Below are positions 11,021-24,309 of a DNA stretch of 48,285 nucleotides, one piece after another. The notes under the pieces were generated by a model, which saw only the letters and a program-made list of their open reading frames with translations, did not search any database and had not been told where the DNA came from. Position numbers and translations under genes: made by a program. Location: assembly GCA_023954095.1 (NCBI GenBank), contig JAMLIQ010000014.1, forward strand, positions 1 through 48,285, written 5' to 3'. Source of the stretch: Burkholderiaceae bacterium (GTDB lineage Bacteria > Pseudomonadota > Gammaproteobacteria > Burkholderiales > Burkholderiaceae_C). Every line of letters begins with the position of its first letter. Position 1 is the stretch's first letter.

Positions 11021-12226
11021 ATGGCACTGACCGATACCGCGCTCAAGGCGCTCAAGCCCAGGGACAAGACCTATACGGTTACCGACGACCGGGGGCTGTA
11101 TGTGGAGGTCTTCCCGACCGGAGGCGTCGTCTGGCGCTACCGCTACCGGCTGAATGGCAAGTACGAGAAGCTAACGCTGGGCAAGTACCCCGCGCTGACG
11201 CTGAAGAATGCGCGCCTGAAGCGGGACGAGGCGGCCCACCAGGTGGCGATGGGTGAGTCGCCGGCAAGGAAGAAGCAGCAGGAGAAGGTGGCCGGCGCAG
11301 AAGACGCCACTGTGGCCGAATTCGCCGAACGCTTCTTCAAGGACATCCAGTCACGCGACCGCAAGAACGTGACCATGCCCCGCCGCTACCTGGAAAAGGA
11401 CATCCTGCCGCACATCGGCAGCAAACCGATCCGGGACATCACCGCCGAGGACGTGCGCAGTGTCATCTGGCGCAAGAAGGAACAAGGCTTCGATGCCGCC
11501 GCAGGCCAGGTGCGCGGCCTGCTCAAGCGCATGTTCGATTACGCGCTGACCTGCGGCCTGATCCAGGCCAACCCGGTCATGGCCCTGCCGATGCGGCACG
11601 TCTATCGCGCCGCCGCCCGTGACCGGGCGCTGACGCCGGACGAGATCCGGCAGTTCCTGCGCGCCATGCAGACCTCCAACATCCGCCGCCAGTTCAAGAT
11701 CGCCTTCCAGTTGATCCTGATGACCCTGGTACGCAAGTCCGAGCTGATGCTGGCGCAGTGGAAGAACGTGCATCTGGACGAAGGCGAATGGCACATTCCG
11801 GTAGAAAATTCCAAGACCGGCAAACCCCATATCGTCTACCTGTCCACGCAGGCACAGACGCTGTTCAAGGAACTCAAGCCGCTGACCAGCAGCAGCGACT
11901 GGGTGTTGCCGGGGCGCGGCACCCTGGCCAAGCCCTTCGCCAGCAATGCGCTGAACCAGGCATTGAAGGTGTCATTGCAGGGGCAGCAGATCCCTGCTTT
12001 CACCATCCATGACCTGCGGCGCACCGCATCGACGTTGCTGCACGAGCAGGGCTGGCCTTCGGATGTAGTGGAAAAGGCGCTGAACCACACCATCGGCGGT
12101 GTGCGCGGTGTCTACAACCGGGCCGAGTACGCCGAGCAGCGGCGGGAGATGTTGCAGGCGTGGTCGGACTACATCGACGGGCTGGTGCCATCGGGGAATC
12201 TGGTGATAGGTGCCGCTTCGGCTTGA
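11021..12226 (+). CDS. P4-type tyrosine site-specific integrase
   Basis: This recombinase would catalyse integration and excision of the island at mnmE. The 401-aa protein has the N-terminal DUF4102/arm-binding domain (MALTDTALKALKPRDKTYTV; YTVTDDRGLYVEV), a core-binding SAM-like domain (about 95-190), and a C-terminal catalytic domain. The catalytic set is complete: Arg238 (TLVRKSEL), His330/Arg333 (HDLRR), His356 (LNHTIGG) and the nucleophile Tyr365 (VYNRAEY). The frame opens at 10982, but the ATG at 11021 has a strong ribosome binding site (ggaggatgag) and begins the conserved family N-terminus. It is oriented away from attL, in the same direction as mnmE. Confidence 0.95.
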   Translation: MALTDTALKALKPRDKTYTVTDDRGLYVEVFPTGGVVWRYRYRLNGKYEKLTLGKYPALTLKNARLKRDEAAHQVAMGESPARKKQQEKVAGAEDATVAEFAERFFKDIQSRDRKNVTMPRRYLEKDILPHIGSKPIRDITAEDVRSVIWRKKEQGFDAAAGQVRGLLKRMFDYALTCGLIQANPVMALPMRHVYRAAARDRALTPDEIRQFLRAMQTSNIRRQFKIAFQLILMTLVRKSELMLAQWKNVHLDEGEWHIPVENSKTGKPHIVYLSTQAQTLFKELKPLTSSSDWVLPGRGTLAKPFASNALNQALKVSLQGQQIPAFTIHDLRRTASTLLHEQGWPSDVVEKALNHTIGGVRGVYNRAEYAEQRREMLQAWSDYIDGLVPSGNLVIGAASA

Positions 12227-12328
12227 GGGGGCCTTTTCCTTTTCCGGGTAGGGCCGTTGTCCCTTGGCCTCCATTCCCTTGCCTTTCCATTTGTGCGCTG
12301 AAAAGGGCAGGCTCTCTGCGGCCTTGCT

Positions 12329-12370
12329 CCCGGCGGCAGTTATCAACCATTGGTTGACAACTGCCCCGGG
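12329..12370. repeat. Long inverted repeat between the convergent int and darG ends
   Basis: Arms ggcagttatcaacca (12335-12349) and tggttgacaactgcc (12351-12365) pair over 15 bp with a single A/C mismatch across one central base. The stem extends by cccgg (12329-12333) with ccggg (12366-12370) past one bulged base. It lies in the 155-bp gap between two converging genes. No T-run follows, so it is either an unusual transcription barrier or a protein-binding palindrome. Confidence 0.75.
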
Positions 12371-12381
12371 TAGTCGCGGGA

Positions 12382-13449
12382 TCAGGCCGCCACCACACTC
12401 GGTGCCAGTCGCTCCAACGCGATGCTTAGTGCTCGGTCGTCAAACAGCCGGTCCTTGCGGGCTGCCGCGCCCGGGCCGCCGCCCCAGTGATGCAGCCCTT
12501 CGCGCACGGCAGGCACCGTCGGGGCAATGCCTTCCTGTGACAGCAGCCAGTCCACCGTGGCCAGTAGTTCCATGCCGTAGGGCGACTCGAAGCCGTCGAT
12601 CAGCGCTGCCGTGGCTTCCAGCGCCGGGACATAGTCCTTGGCTTCGCTCTTGAGATAGGTCTGAACGAAGGTCTTGCGTCCGTCGTCGAACCAAATCACG
12701 TCCAGCGGGTCAGCGTCGCCGATGCGCTTATCGCAGTGCAGGTAGCTGCCGTCCAGTCCCTCCAGCAGGTGGCGCAGGCGGTCGGCATAAGGGCCGTACT
12801 TGTGTGGTGCGAAGCGCAAATCCAGCGGTGTCTGACCTGTGCGCTCGATGGAGCGTTCGAGGAACCAGGCCAACTTCTGGATCTCCAGCAGGCTGCACTC
12901 CATGCCCAGCACCCAATAGCGGCGCACCAGTTCAGCTATCAGGGCGCGGGCGGGGGTCAGCTTCTCCACGCCGGTACGCTTGGCGACGTTCTGGTACTTC
13001 TGGGTGGGCTCGAACACGAGAATTTCGGTGTCCAGACCGGCCAGCACCTCCTCGATGTGCGGTCGCACCTCGGCCCAGTTCAACCCGCCATTGCCCGCAC
13101 CCAGCGGGGGGATGGCAATGGATTTGACATTGTTTTCTATCAGGAAACGGCGCAAATCTTGCAGCCCGTCGATGATCCACTCGATTTTCGAATTGCCGCG
13201 CCAGTGCTGCTTGGTCGGGAAGTTGACGATCCAGCGCGGACCATCCAGTTCGTGCACCTCGGTGACGAACATCGCGCCCGTGCGCACTTCCTTGGCCTTG
13301 CAGGCGGCCGCGTAGCGATGGAAGTTGTCGGCAAACCGCTCCTTGAACATCAGTGCGATGCCCTTGCCCATCACACCCACGGTGTTGACGGTGTTGACCA
13401 GCGCCTCGGCGCGGGCTTCAAGAAGGTTGCCTTGGGTAAACGTGATCAT
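12382..13449 (-). CDS. darG: DarG macrodomain antitoxin
   Basis: DarG reverses DarT's ADP-ribosylation of DNA and also binds DarT directly. The 355-aa protein opens with a macrodomain (1-150): [20 protein letters not shown], then [14 protein letters not shown]. The NFPTK motif carries Lys80, which in this family is needed for removal of ADP-ribose from DNA, and the phosphate-binding loop is [11 protein letters not shown] (113-123). The second half (about 165-355) matches the C-terminal region of DarG proteins that neutralises the toxin. I use the ATG at 13449 (MITFTQG) rather than the in-frame codon at 13461. It overlaps the darT stop by one base (TAATG), giving coupled translation. It is the last gene of the island operon and ends next to a strong palindrome. 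Confidence 0.93.
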   Translation of the reverse strand: MITFTQGNLLEARAEALVNTVNTVGVMGKGIALMFKERFADNFHRYAAACKAKEVRTGAMFVTEVHELDGPRWIVNFPTKQHWRGNSKIEWIIDGLQDLRRFLIENNVKSIAIPPLGAGNGGLNWAEVRPHIEEVLAGLDTEILVFEPTQKYQNVAKRTGVEKLTPARALIAELVRRYWVLGMECSLLEIQKLAWFLERSIERTGQTPLDLRFAPHKYGPYADRLRHLLEGLDGSYLHCDKRIGDADPLDVIWFDDGRKTFVQTYLKSEAKDYVPALEATAALIDGFESPYGMELLATVDWLLSQEGIAPTVPAVREGLHHWGGGPGAAARKDRLFDDRALSIALERLAPSVVAA

Positions 13450-14099
13450 TAGAAATACCACTGTGGCATGACCCGGACGTCCAACTGCAAGCCTTGGGCC
13501 TGAATGTGAGCGTCAAGGTCGAATTTCACAGCCTTGGTGTAGCAAATGATACCGATAAGCCCGGCGATTGGCACATGCCGATGAACCAGCGCCTCGGCCT
13601 GATACCGTTCGATCTGCTCCGGGTCATCAGGGTTCCGCTTGAAATTTCGAGCCTGAAGCAGCAGCCAGTTGATCTCGCCCAAGTGCGCGACATCGTTGAA
13701 GTAGCGAGCCAACGGCGGATAGGCGTGGCGGTCAGTGAACACGAAGCCCAAGCCTAGGTCACGCACTTTGTGGACGCTGGACACCAGAATGCAGATTTCC
13801 TCATTCGCCCGTCGGGGAACTTCACCCCGGCCCGTGTAGATGTTGTAGAGCATCGGCGAAAACGGAGTGAAGTAGAACGGCACGTAGTCGGACAGCATTC
13901 CACCCGGCGCGACCGGCACTACTCGATGGCTGCGACGGTCGATCAGATCGGTGTTGCCGATGACCACATAACGAGGGTCTTGCGTCGGCGAATTCTTGCT
14001 GTGCAGGCCGTTGCGCAAAATCCACGGCAAGTTGTCACGGTGGACGATGCGCCAGATCAACGCCTTCTCCGGGTTGAGGTTCGGGTAGTGGTTAGCCAT
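13449..14099 (-). CDS. darT: DarT DNA ADP-ribosyltransferase toxin
   Basis: DarT (DUF4433) uses NAD+ to attach ADP-ribose to bases in single-stranded DNA, blocking replication. In phage defence it modifies phage DNA. The 216-aa protein shows the family pattern: an [15 protein letters not shown]-terminus, the NAD-binding loop [16 protein letters not shown] with Arg55/Arg56, and the [15 protein letters not shown] segment (73-87). Catalytic Glu169 lies in [14 protein letters not shown]. All key positions look intact, so the toxin should be active and would require the DarG encoded immediately downstream. Its start overlaps the preceding SH3b gene by 8 nt. Whether it modifies thymidine or guanosine cannot be read from the sequence. 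Confidence 0.94.
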   Translation of the reverse strand: MANHYPNLNPEKALIWRIVHRDNLPWILRNGLHSKNSPTQDPRYVVIGNTDLIDRRSHRVVPVAPGGMLSDYVPFYFTPFSPMLYNIYTGRGEVPRRANEEICILVSSVHKVRDLGLGFVFTDRHAYPPLARYFNDVAHLGEINWLLLQARNFKRNPDDPEQIERYQAEALVHRHVPIAGLIGIICYTKAVKFDLDAHIQAQGLQLDVRVMPQWYF

Positions 14100-15328
14100 C
14101 TCCCACCTTCTTGTCTTCCTTGGAAAAGCTCGGAGGAACGCGCTCCAAGTAGTGCTTCAACACCCAGCCTGTGCGGTACTCCTCATGCAGCCAGTGGTAA
14201 TACTCGACTTCAACCCAGCGACCCTTGCGGTCGATGGCGCGCACTACCTCGTTGGGCAGCAGTTTCCCTTCCACTGGTGCCCCGTGCTCCGGCGTCGCCC
14301 GCACCTTTGCCGGGCGCTCACGCACAACAAAACGCATTTCCGGCTCTTGGGCGGCTTGCGCCAGTGCCTGACCAATAAGGGTTGTCAGGTTTTGAATTTG
14401 CTGAGCCTGTACTTGCAATGCGGCCGTCGTCTCTTTCTGGAAGGCTTCGGTCTTGGCTTTGTCCTGCTGACTCGAAACCTCCTGATAGGCAGCATAAAGG
14501 ATGGACAAGAATGCTAGAAGCAGGCTCACGAGCGCCACGGCATCGGATTGCTTGCGGCTGAGAATGCCTCGTTCCGGCATTTCAGCGGGCAGGTGCATCG
14601 TGCCGTCAGCCCCGATGCCAAGCAACGCCAATTGCTCCTTGATGCCCTCTGCCCCCAAGACCTTTGCCAGAGCACCAGCAGATCCCCAATCGATGGTGGG
14701 CAGAGCAACCCTGCCAAGCTGTTCTTGAATTTCCTTGAACGAACCGACGATACCCAGCACCTCGTTGGGCACCATCCACTGCTTGTTGATGGCTTCGAAT
14801 TCTTTGAGGTAATTCTGGATGCTGCTGCCACCAGTCACGCTATCGAGCAGTCGCCTGTGCTGGTTCCTCGATTCTTCGACCTGCTGGGCCAGCATCTTGG
14901 CTACAGATCCGATCCCAGAGGTTTCATCAACAAGCTGTTTGATGTGGTCTTGGATGGAATTGGCGGCCGTCAATTCCTTGACGAGCTTCTGAGTCGAGTT
15001 GTCGAAAAGCAGGCTTTGGCGGATGCCATCCAAAGGATCGAGCAGCCGTCGCATTTGTTCGTTCTGGATGCGTTCGGTCTTCTGCCAAGCCTTGATGGAC
15101 TGCATGGCTGAAGAGTTTCCACTCAGCAGGTCTTGATACTGCTGTGCAAATGTCATTGCCGGGGACTGCAGCGACTTCATTGCTTTGGCGAGCTGGGCCG
15201 AAGCGGAGTTGCCTAGCGAAAGCTCCCGCATCTGCCTGGCGATGGCGTCGGTTTGGGCCATTGCCTGATGCCAAGAAACGCGATCCGCTTCTATTCGGGC
15301 CATCTCGCGAGCAAGGGTGGAATAGTGA

Positions 15329-15336
<8 letters not shown>
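14092..15336 (-). CDS. Unknown membrane protein with coiled coil and C-terminal SH3b-like domain
   Basis: I do not recognise a named family. The 414-aa product (start at 15336, with ggag just upstream) is a long Gln/Ala/Ser-rich helical region (1-255) with repeated 'SIQ..' segments. One strong transmembrane helix follows at about 265-285 ([19 protein letters not shown]), then a coiled coil (about 287-330) and a C-terminal domain (about 338-400). That domain begins [15 protein letters not shown] and runs to [10 protein letters not shown], and looks like a bacterial SH3 fold. It overlaps the hsdR stop by 8 nt and the darT start by 8 nt, so it is an integral part of the operon. This suggests a membrane-tethered sensor or scaffold in the defence locus. 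An in-frame ATG at 15354 is a less likely start. Confidence 0.8.
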
Positions 15337-18543
<3,207 letters not shown>

Positions 18544-18544
<1 letters not shown>

Positions 18545-19290
18545 CAGGCTTCCCCTTGTTCTTCGTTTTGTTCCACGATGGCCGCGGGAACGCCACGCGC
18601 AGCGTTCAGGGCTTCGATGTAGGCATCCCGGTCGAGCTGATAGAGCAAGCGACTAACGGGAACATTGAGGGAAAGATACTCGCTGCCGGGCAGCAGAACC
18701 CGAAGTTCCGGGTTGCCGTCATCGTCCGTCACCAACTCCAGCCCTACGTTTGCGTCGATCAGTTGATTGAACGCCTCGAACCGTTCCCACGGCTCACGAG
18801 AACTGACTGGATCGCGCTGTGCCTCCAGATAGGCTTGGTGCAGAAACATCACCAGCGCGTCCGCCGACAAGACCGCTGAGCGCCGATGATGGACAGACAA
18901 CTTAGCTAGGAATCCGTCCCGACCGTGGCTGACTGGCCCGGATTCATTCCGAAGATCACTCAGGGCCGTCGTCAGTTTGTGGTGCTGCGACACCAGTTTG
19001 AGGAACTTGTTGTTCTGGTTCTCGCCAAGCTTGAGTACGCGCACTGCCGCGCTGACCCATGCACTAAAACTCGGGGCCGCATCTGCCGGCTTGACGGGTT
19101 GAGCGGGTGAATCCAGTTCGTCCACAACGATGCGGCAGAACACTTCGACAATGGACTTCGCGCAGTCGATGCATGCGTCGTTGTCCTGCTCCAAGGTGCG
19201 CTCCAGCGCCTCGAAGGTTTGTTGCAGCATTGGCGCATCGCGCCAATGCGCACAGGCTTCGCGGATGCCAGGGCACCAGTCCATGCTCAT
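18544..19290 (-). CDS. Abortive-infection-type protein (Abi_C family) within the hsd operon
   Basis: The 248-aa protein carries a central Abi_C-like motif, [13 protein letters not shown] (114-126), followed by a conserved His pair (HH, 134-135) and an [20 protein letters not shown] helix. Proteins with this C-terminal signature occur in abortive-infection loci and frequently sit inside type I restriction operons. The biochemical activity is not established to my knowledge, though the RN...HG arrangement has been likened to HEPN-type nucleases. It overlaps hsdS by 4 nt (ATGA) and hsdR by 1 nt (TGATG), so it is translated with the restriction subunits. The N-terminal 80 residues are not recognised. 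Confidence 0.75.
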
Positions 19291-20457
19291 TGGTTCACCC
19301 GCAGTTGGCCGGAGATGAGGCGAGGTAGCAGCGCGTCACGCAGGTTGGCTAAGGTGCGAGCTTGTAATGCACAGTTGATCTTCTGCTCGAACAGTGGCGT
19401 GATGACAGCATCGTGCTTCACCATCTCGTCTGACGGTGGCACGGCGACTTTGGCCGCCGTGAGGTGGCCACGCTGGATGTGCCCCATCGTTGTCGCCTTG
19501 CCTGCGGCGATGGCCCGGAAGTCCGGCAGGTGAAGGCGCGTGGCGAAGTAGTAAAACCACTTGGGTACTTCCCGCGAGGTGATTTTGAACAGGTGCTGGT
19601 TCAATGCACCGCGCCCGCCCGTCCACACCTCGACTTCCAGTGAGCCAGACCACGAAAACAGCACGTCCCCATCTTCGACGACGTATTCAGGCTTGAGCTT
19701 GGCGCTGGCTTTGTCCGCGCCTTGCGTATTGCCGGCGCGAAGTTGTGCGATCTTGATGACGGGCAGGAACTCGGTTTCGCTTTCTGGCGGAAATTTTTGC
19801 AGCGCCAAGCCGTTAAGGTAATCGGCAATCGCATCGATCGAGGCCACCTGCCACCCCTTCGGAATCAAGCCCAGTTCCGATTCCTGCATGTCCTCGGGTG
19901 GCACGCCGTCGAAGTCCACGAACCACGACTTGAACAGCGCGGCGGCGATGGCTTCCAGAGTAGTGTTGGTCTGACGCAGATTGGCGATGCGGTCGTCGAG
20001 GGTTGCCAGAAAACCTGCAGCATCACGCCGAATGTCAGGCGACGGCAGTTCGATGGGATACCCTGCAATGGATTGCCACGAAACGCGCTGACGCCCTGAC
20101 GTGCCTTCCATCCGAGAGATGGCGAACTTGCGGAACTCCGGTTCCCTACACAAGTAGTAAACGAAGTCGTTGTCCGCCGAATCGTGACCACAAAGCACGA
20201 TGAACTCAGTTGAGCCTTCCCCGACAGCTCCATCTGCGAGCACATTGACCTGTGCCGTCTTGCCGTTTTCAAGGCACGGCGTGATTCGCGCAAGTAGCGT
20301 ATCGCCGTTCTGGAAATGTGCACCTGCCGCCTTTGCAATCCTAATTTCAACATCTGAAACCAAAATGTCTCGCCCACTCAAAGGCAACGCGGCCATTTCG
20401 ACAAATGGCACGAATTCGCCTTTTTTGACCTTGCGGGTTGGGTTGATGGCGGCTACG

Positions 20458-20474
<17 letters not shown>
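19287..20474 (-). CDS. hsdS: Type I restriction-modification specificity subunit S
   Basis: HsdS carries two target recognition domains that read the two halves of the bipartite DNA target. The 395-aa product begins [19 protein letters not shown]1 spans about 1-150 and ends in the [16 protein letters not shown] helix boundary. It is followed by the central conserved helix ([30 protein letters not shown]). TRD2 (about 195-350) is followed by a second conserved helix ending [11 protein letters not shown]. The frame extends to 20525, but the ATG at 20474 gives the family N-terminus and overlaps the hsdM end by 17 nt. Its recognition sequence cannot be predicted by eye. Confidence 0.95.
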
Positions 20475-22029
<1,555 letters not shown>

Positions 22030-22089
22030 TGTTTCCTGTCCTATGTGCGTGCCGGGCCGCTCAGTACGACCAGAAGTTTTTTGCCATCG

Positions 22090-22386
22090 CTATTCATGAG
22101 CAAGCACCGCTAACAGGCTGGCGATGGCGGAGCGTGCCTGCTCCTTATCTGGGCTGGCCAACATCGTGCGCACCCTCTGGGCCAAGTCGTCAGCCGATGG
22201 CGCCGATACCCCATTGCCGATATGCGCCTCCCGCATACAGGCATTGATCACCTTGGCGGGTGGGTCGTACTCCCCCCGCTCATACCGGCTCAACTGGGAC
22301 TGCGAAACGCCCAGAACAGTGGCGAACTCCGCCTGGGTTCGCCCACTGCGGGCGACCCGAATGAGATCAGCGACGCTGTTGACCAT
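22090..22386 (-). CDS. XRE-family transcriptional regulator
   Basis: A 98-aa protein with a Cro/C1-type helix-turn-helix (about 16-47): RTQAEFATVLGVSQSQLSRYERGEYDPP. A short helical C-terminal region may dimerise. It is the first gene of the minus-strand restriction/DarTG operon, and its promoter region contains two 15-bp near-palindromes (22409-22423 and 22439-22453) around a candidate -10 box. It is therefore likely to repress or time its own operon, as controller proteins do in restriction-modification systems. That role is inferred from position and operator layout. It lies 60 bp upstream of hsdM. Confidence 0.88.
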   Translation of the reverse strand: MVNSVADLIRVARSGRTQAEFATVLGVSQSQLSRYERGEYDPPAKVINACMREAHIGNGVSAPSADDLAQRVRTMLASPDKEQARSAIASLLAVLAHE

Positions 22387-22408
22387 AGGTTATCTTGGTG
22401 GCGTAAAT

Positions 22409-22453
22409 ATGCTCTATAAGCATAGTATATCAATTCCAATGCTTATAGAGCAT
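22409..22453 (-). promoter_or_regulatory. Paired operators flanking the island operon promoter
   Basis: atgctctataagcat (22409-22423) and atgcttatagagcat (22439-22453) are exact reverse complements. Each is itself a near-palindrome (ATGCTnTATnAGCAT), with centres 30 bp (about three helical turns) apart. The 15-bp spacer holds tatact on the minus strand (22424-22429), a good -10 box. The pair starts 23 bp upstream of the xre ATG. Two dimers of the XRE regulator would fit. Confidence 0.8.
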
Positions 22454-22520
22454 TTTTGTTGAGGACAACCGAGCCGGTAGCTCGCCCTCCAGTCGCGAGA
22501 CTGGTGTCAGGAGAATCCAT

Positions 22521-22793
22521 TCATCGACCTAGGTACACCGTCGTGATTTGCAGTCGTTCATGTCCCAATTCGCGGCTGATCGTCTGTCGCGCAACTTGGT
22601 CCTGGCTGTGTTGTGCGGGTGTCAGTTGTTGTGTCGAAGGACCGCCTGCCGCCGGAGCCTTCCCGCCTGTCAGCACCAGATAGCGCGCTTGGGCATAGCC
22701 ATGCCGCAGACCGTGCATGTTGCTCAGGCCCGCTGCCTTGCATTGCCCGTCGTAGACGCGCCGCTGCTGGATGTAGGTCTTGTCCGCGGGGAT
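22521..22793 (-). pseudogene. C-terminal fragment of a second tyrosine recombinase
   Basis: This minus-strand frame matches the catalytic end of an ICE-type integrase: IPADKTYIQQRRVYDGQ, the HGLRHGYAQARY box (HxxR), TISRELGHERLQITTVYLGR with the final His and the nucleophile Tyr, then a stop. It lacks the N-terminal half, which lies nearby on the opposite strand (22959-23407). The gene has therefore been split and one part inverted. Immediately upstream, in the same frame, is an IS3 orfA-like piece. Confidence 0.7.
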
Positions 22794-22856
22794 CTCTGAC
22801 GTGCAGCCAATCTTGCCGGCCACCGCTCCGATCGCCGCCCACTGCGAACTGAGCAC
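22794..22856 (-). pseudogene. IS3-family orfA-like fragment
   Basis: In frame just before the recombinase C-terminus, the translation SSQWAAIGAVAGKIGCTSE resembles the helix-turn-helix of IS3-family OrfA proteins (SQWAAI...KIGCTxETL). Only about 20 codons are recognisable. It probably marks the insertion that split the recombinase. The match is short, so confidence is moderate. Confidence 0.5.
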
Positions 22857-22958
22857 CTGGCCCTTGCCCTTGCCCTTCGGGGATCTCGCCTTGGCGAGTT
22901 GGCAAAAACACTGACCGTTTGCTTCTCAGCCCCCGGCAACCGATGGAACGACACCGCG

Positions 22959-23407
22959 ATGGACGACCTGACCTATACCCTGCGCCAGCTCTGCCTGCGC
23001 AACCGCGACGGCAGCCACGCCACCCAGGCCGACCGGCAACGGTCGCTGACCCTGGCCGCCCGCCAACTGCGCGAAGCAGGCTTCCGCCAGATGCGGGCCA
23101 CCTCGCTCAAGGGCAAGCATGTCGAAGCTCTGTTACAGCGCTGGCAAGCTGAAGGCCTGTCGGCTGGCACGATTAAGAACCGCATGGCGTACCTGCGCTG
23201 GTGGGCAGAGAAGGTCGGCAAGGCAGGCATCCTGCCAGCGGACAACACCAAGCTGGGCATCGCGGACCGCCGCTATGTGACCAACCCGACCGTGGCGACC
23301 ACATCGCAATCAAAGGCTCATGGGCCAAGGGCGGGCGCGACCGAACAGTGCCGATCACGACGCCGGAACAGTGGGCGGTGCTGGACAAAGCGCACCGGTT
23401 AGCAGGG
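22959..23407 (+). pseudogene. N-terminal part of the second tyrosine recombinase, frameshifted
   Basis: From MDDLTYTLRQLCLRNRDGS the frame resembles the N-terminal SAM-like domain of ICE/phage-type integrases (SLKGKHVEALLQRWQAEGLSAGTIKNR). At about 23285 homology jumps to another frame (DRGDHIAIKGSWAKGGRDR...VPITTPEQWAVLDKAHRLAG). That means an internal deletion with a frameshift, removing roughly the start of the catalytic domain with its Arg. Homology ends at about 23407, where an IS3 orfB fragment begins. The missing C-terminus is found inverted at 22521-22793. Confidence 0.7.
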
Positions 23408-23569
23408 CTGTCCTCGTCGGCACGCACGGACTTCGTGCTTGACGCGCTGGAGCAGGCCGTCTACGCCCGTCGCCCGGTGCAAGGCGGCCTGATCCATCAC
23501 TCCGACCGTGGCGTCCAGTACCTCTCGATCCGCTACACCGAACGCCTCGCCGAGGCGGGCATCGAAGAC
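23408..23569 (+). pseudogene. IS3-family transposase (orfB) fragment
   Basis: The segment ARTDFVLDALEQAVYARRP, then GGLIHHSDRGVQYLSIRYTERLAEAGIE, is the central rve/DDE region of IS3-family OrfB. It contains the second catalytic Asp in HHSDRG. Upstream and downstream parts of the transposase are missing. It joins the truncated recombinase on the left and stops 37 bp before attR. Confidence 0.8.
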
Positions 23570-23606
23570 TCTCTTGCAAATCAACAGCATGCGGCGAAAA
23601 CGCCAC

Positions 23607-23617
23607 TTCTGCATCGG
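23607..23617 (+). repeat. attR core (ancestral mnmE 3' end)
   Basis: Exact copy of the 11-bp core at 10819-10829. Here it continues gaaaatag-like (ggaaaatag), which would encode CIGK and a stop. This is probably the original chromosomal end of mnmE, displaced 12.8 kb by the island. Confidence 0.85.
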
Positions 23618-23709
23618 AAAATAGGGCAGCCGCTCCCTTTGCTGAAGATGTAAGCAGGGGTAAACAATGCTTGTGCGCGGCGGGTATTGCGGATAGCTTC
23701 ATCGGGATC

Positions 23710-24201
23710 ATGAATGCCGCTATCCCTACCCTGACCCGACTGGATCTGCAAGGGCTGGTCCATGCCATCGCGCAGGCCAGTGCCGAAGACAGTCTTACCA
23801 ATCCCCTCAACTCGGAACAGTGGGATACCTTGTCGGCCTACCTGCAGCCCTGCAGCCTGGCCGCAGGCCAGCTCCTGTTCAACCAGGGAGCTGCAGACCG
23901 CACGCTCTATCTCGTCGAAAGTGGCAGCTTGAGCGTCCATTTCGAAGATGAGAAGTCCCGCGTGCGCATGGCCATCGTTCCCGCCGGTTCGGTGGTGGGC
24001 GAGGGGGCTTTTTTTTCGCACCGTCCGCGCAGCGCCACCGTCCAGGCCGCAGCCGCCAGCAAGCTGTGGGCGCTCACGGCGCTGCGGTTTACCGAGTTGA
24101 CCAATCGCCAGCCTGCCATTGCCCTGGCGTTGGCGATGGCGGTGGGCGGGGTCATGGCCAAACGCCTGGCAAACCGCCGCCGCCGCGTTGCAGCGACCTG
24201 A
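23710..24201 (+). CDS. Cyclic nucleotide-binding domain protein
   Basis: The 163-aa product is essentially one cNMP-binding domain (about 40-140): the beta-roll AGQLLFNQGAADRTLYLVESG and the phosphate-binding cassette GEGAFFSHRPRSATVQA, with the conserved Gly-Glu and Arg-Ser-Ala. There is no C-terminal helix-turn-helix, so it is not a Crp/Fnr transcription factor. It may be a free-standing sensor. It is the first host gene after the island, so before insertion it lay just downstream of mnmE. I use the ATG at 23710 rather than an in-frame upstream codon at 23671. The ligand and role are unknown. Confidence 0.85.
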   Translation: MNAAIPTLTRLDLQGLVHAIAQASAEDSLTNPLNSEQWDTLSAYLQPCSLAAGQLLFNQGAADRTLYLVESGSLSVHFEDEKSRVRMAIVPAGSVVGEGAFFSHRPRSATVQAAAASKLWALTALRFTELTNRQPAIALALAMAVGGVMAKRLANRRRRVAAT

Positions 24202-24309
24202 CACCGGGAGGGTTCCCTTGCTGGCAGGGTGCGGAAGCTTGCTCACAGAAGCAAGGACGCAAGTTACACTCTTTCTCTGAGTTTCCGCGCTTATCGAAGA
24301 AAGAAAACC

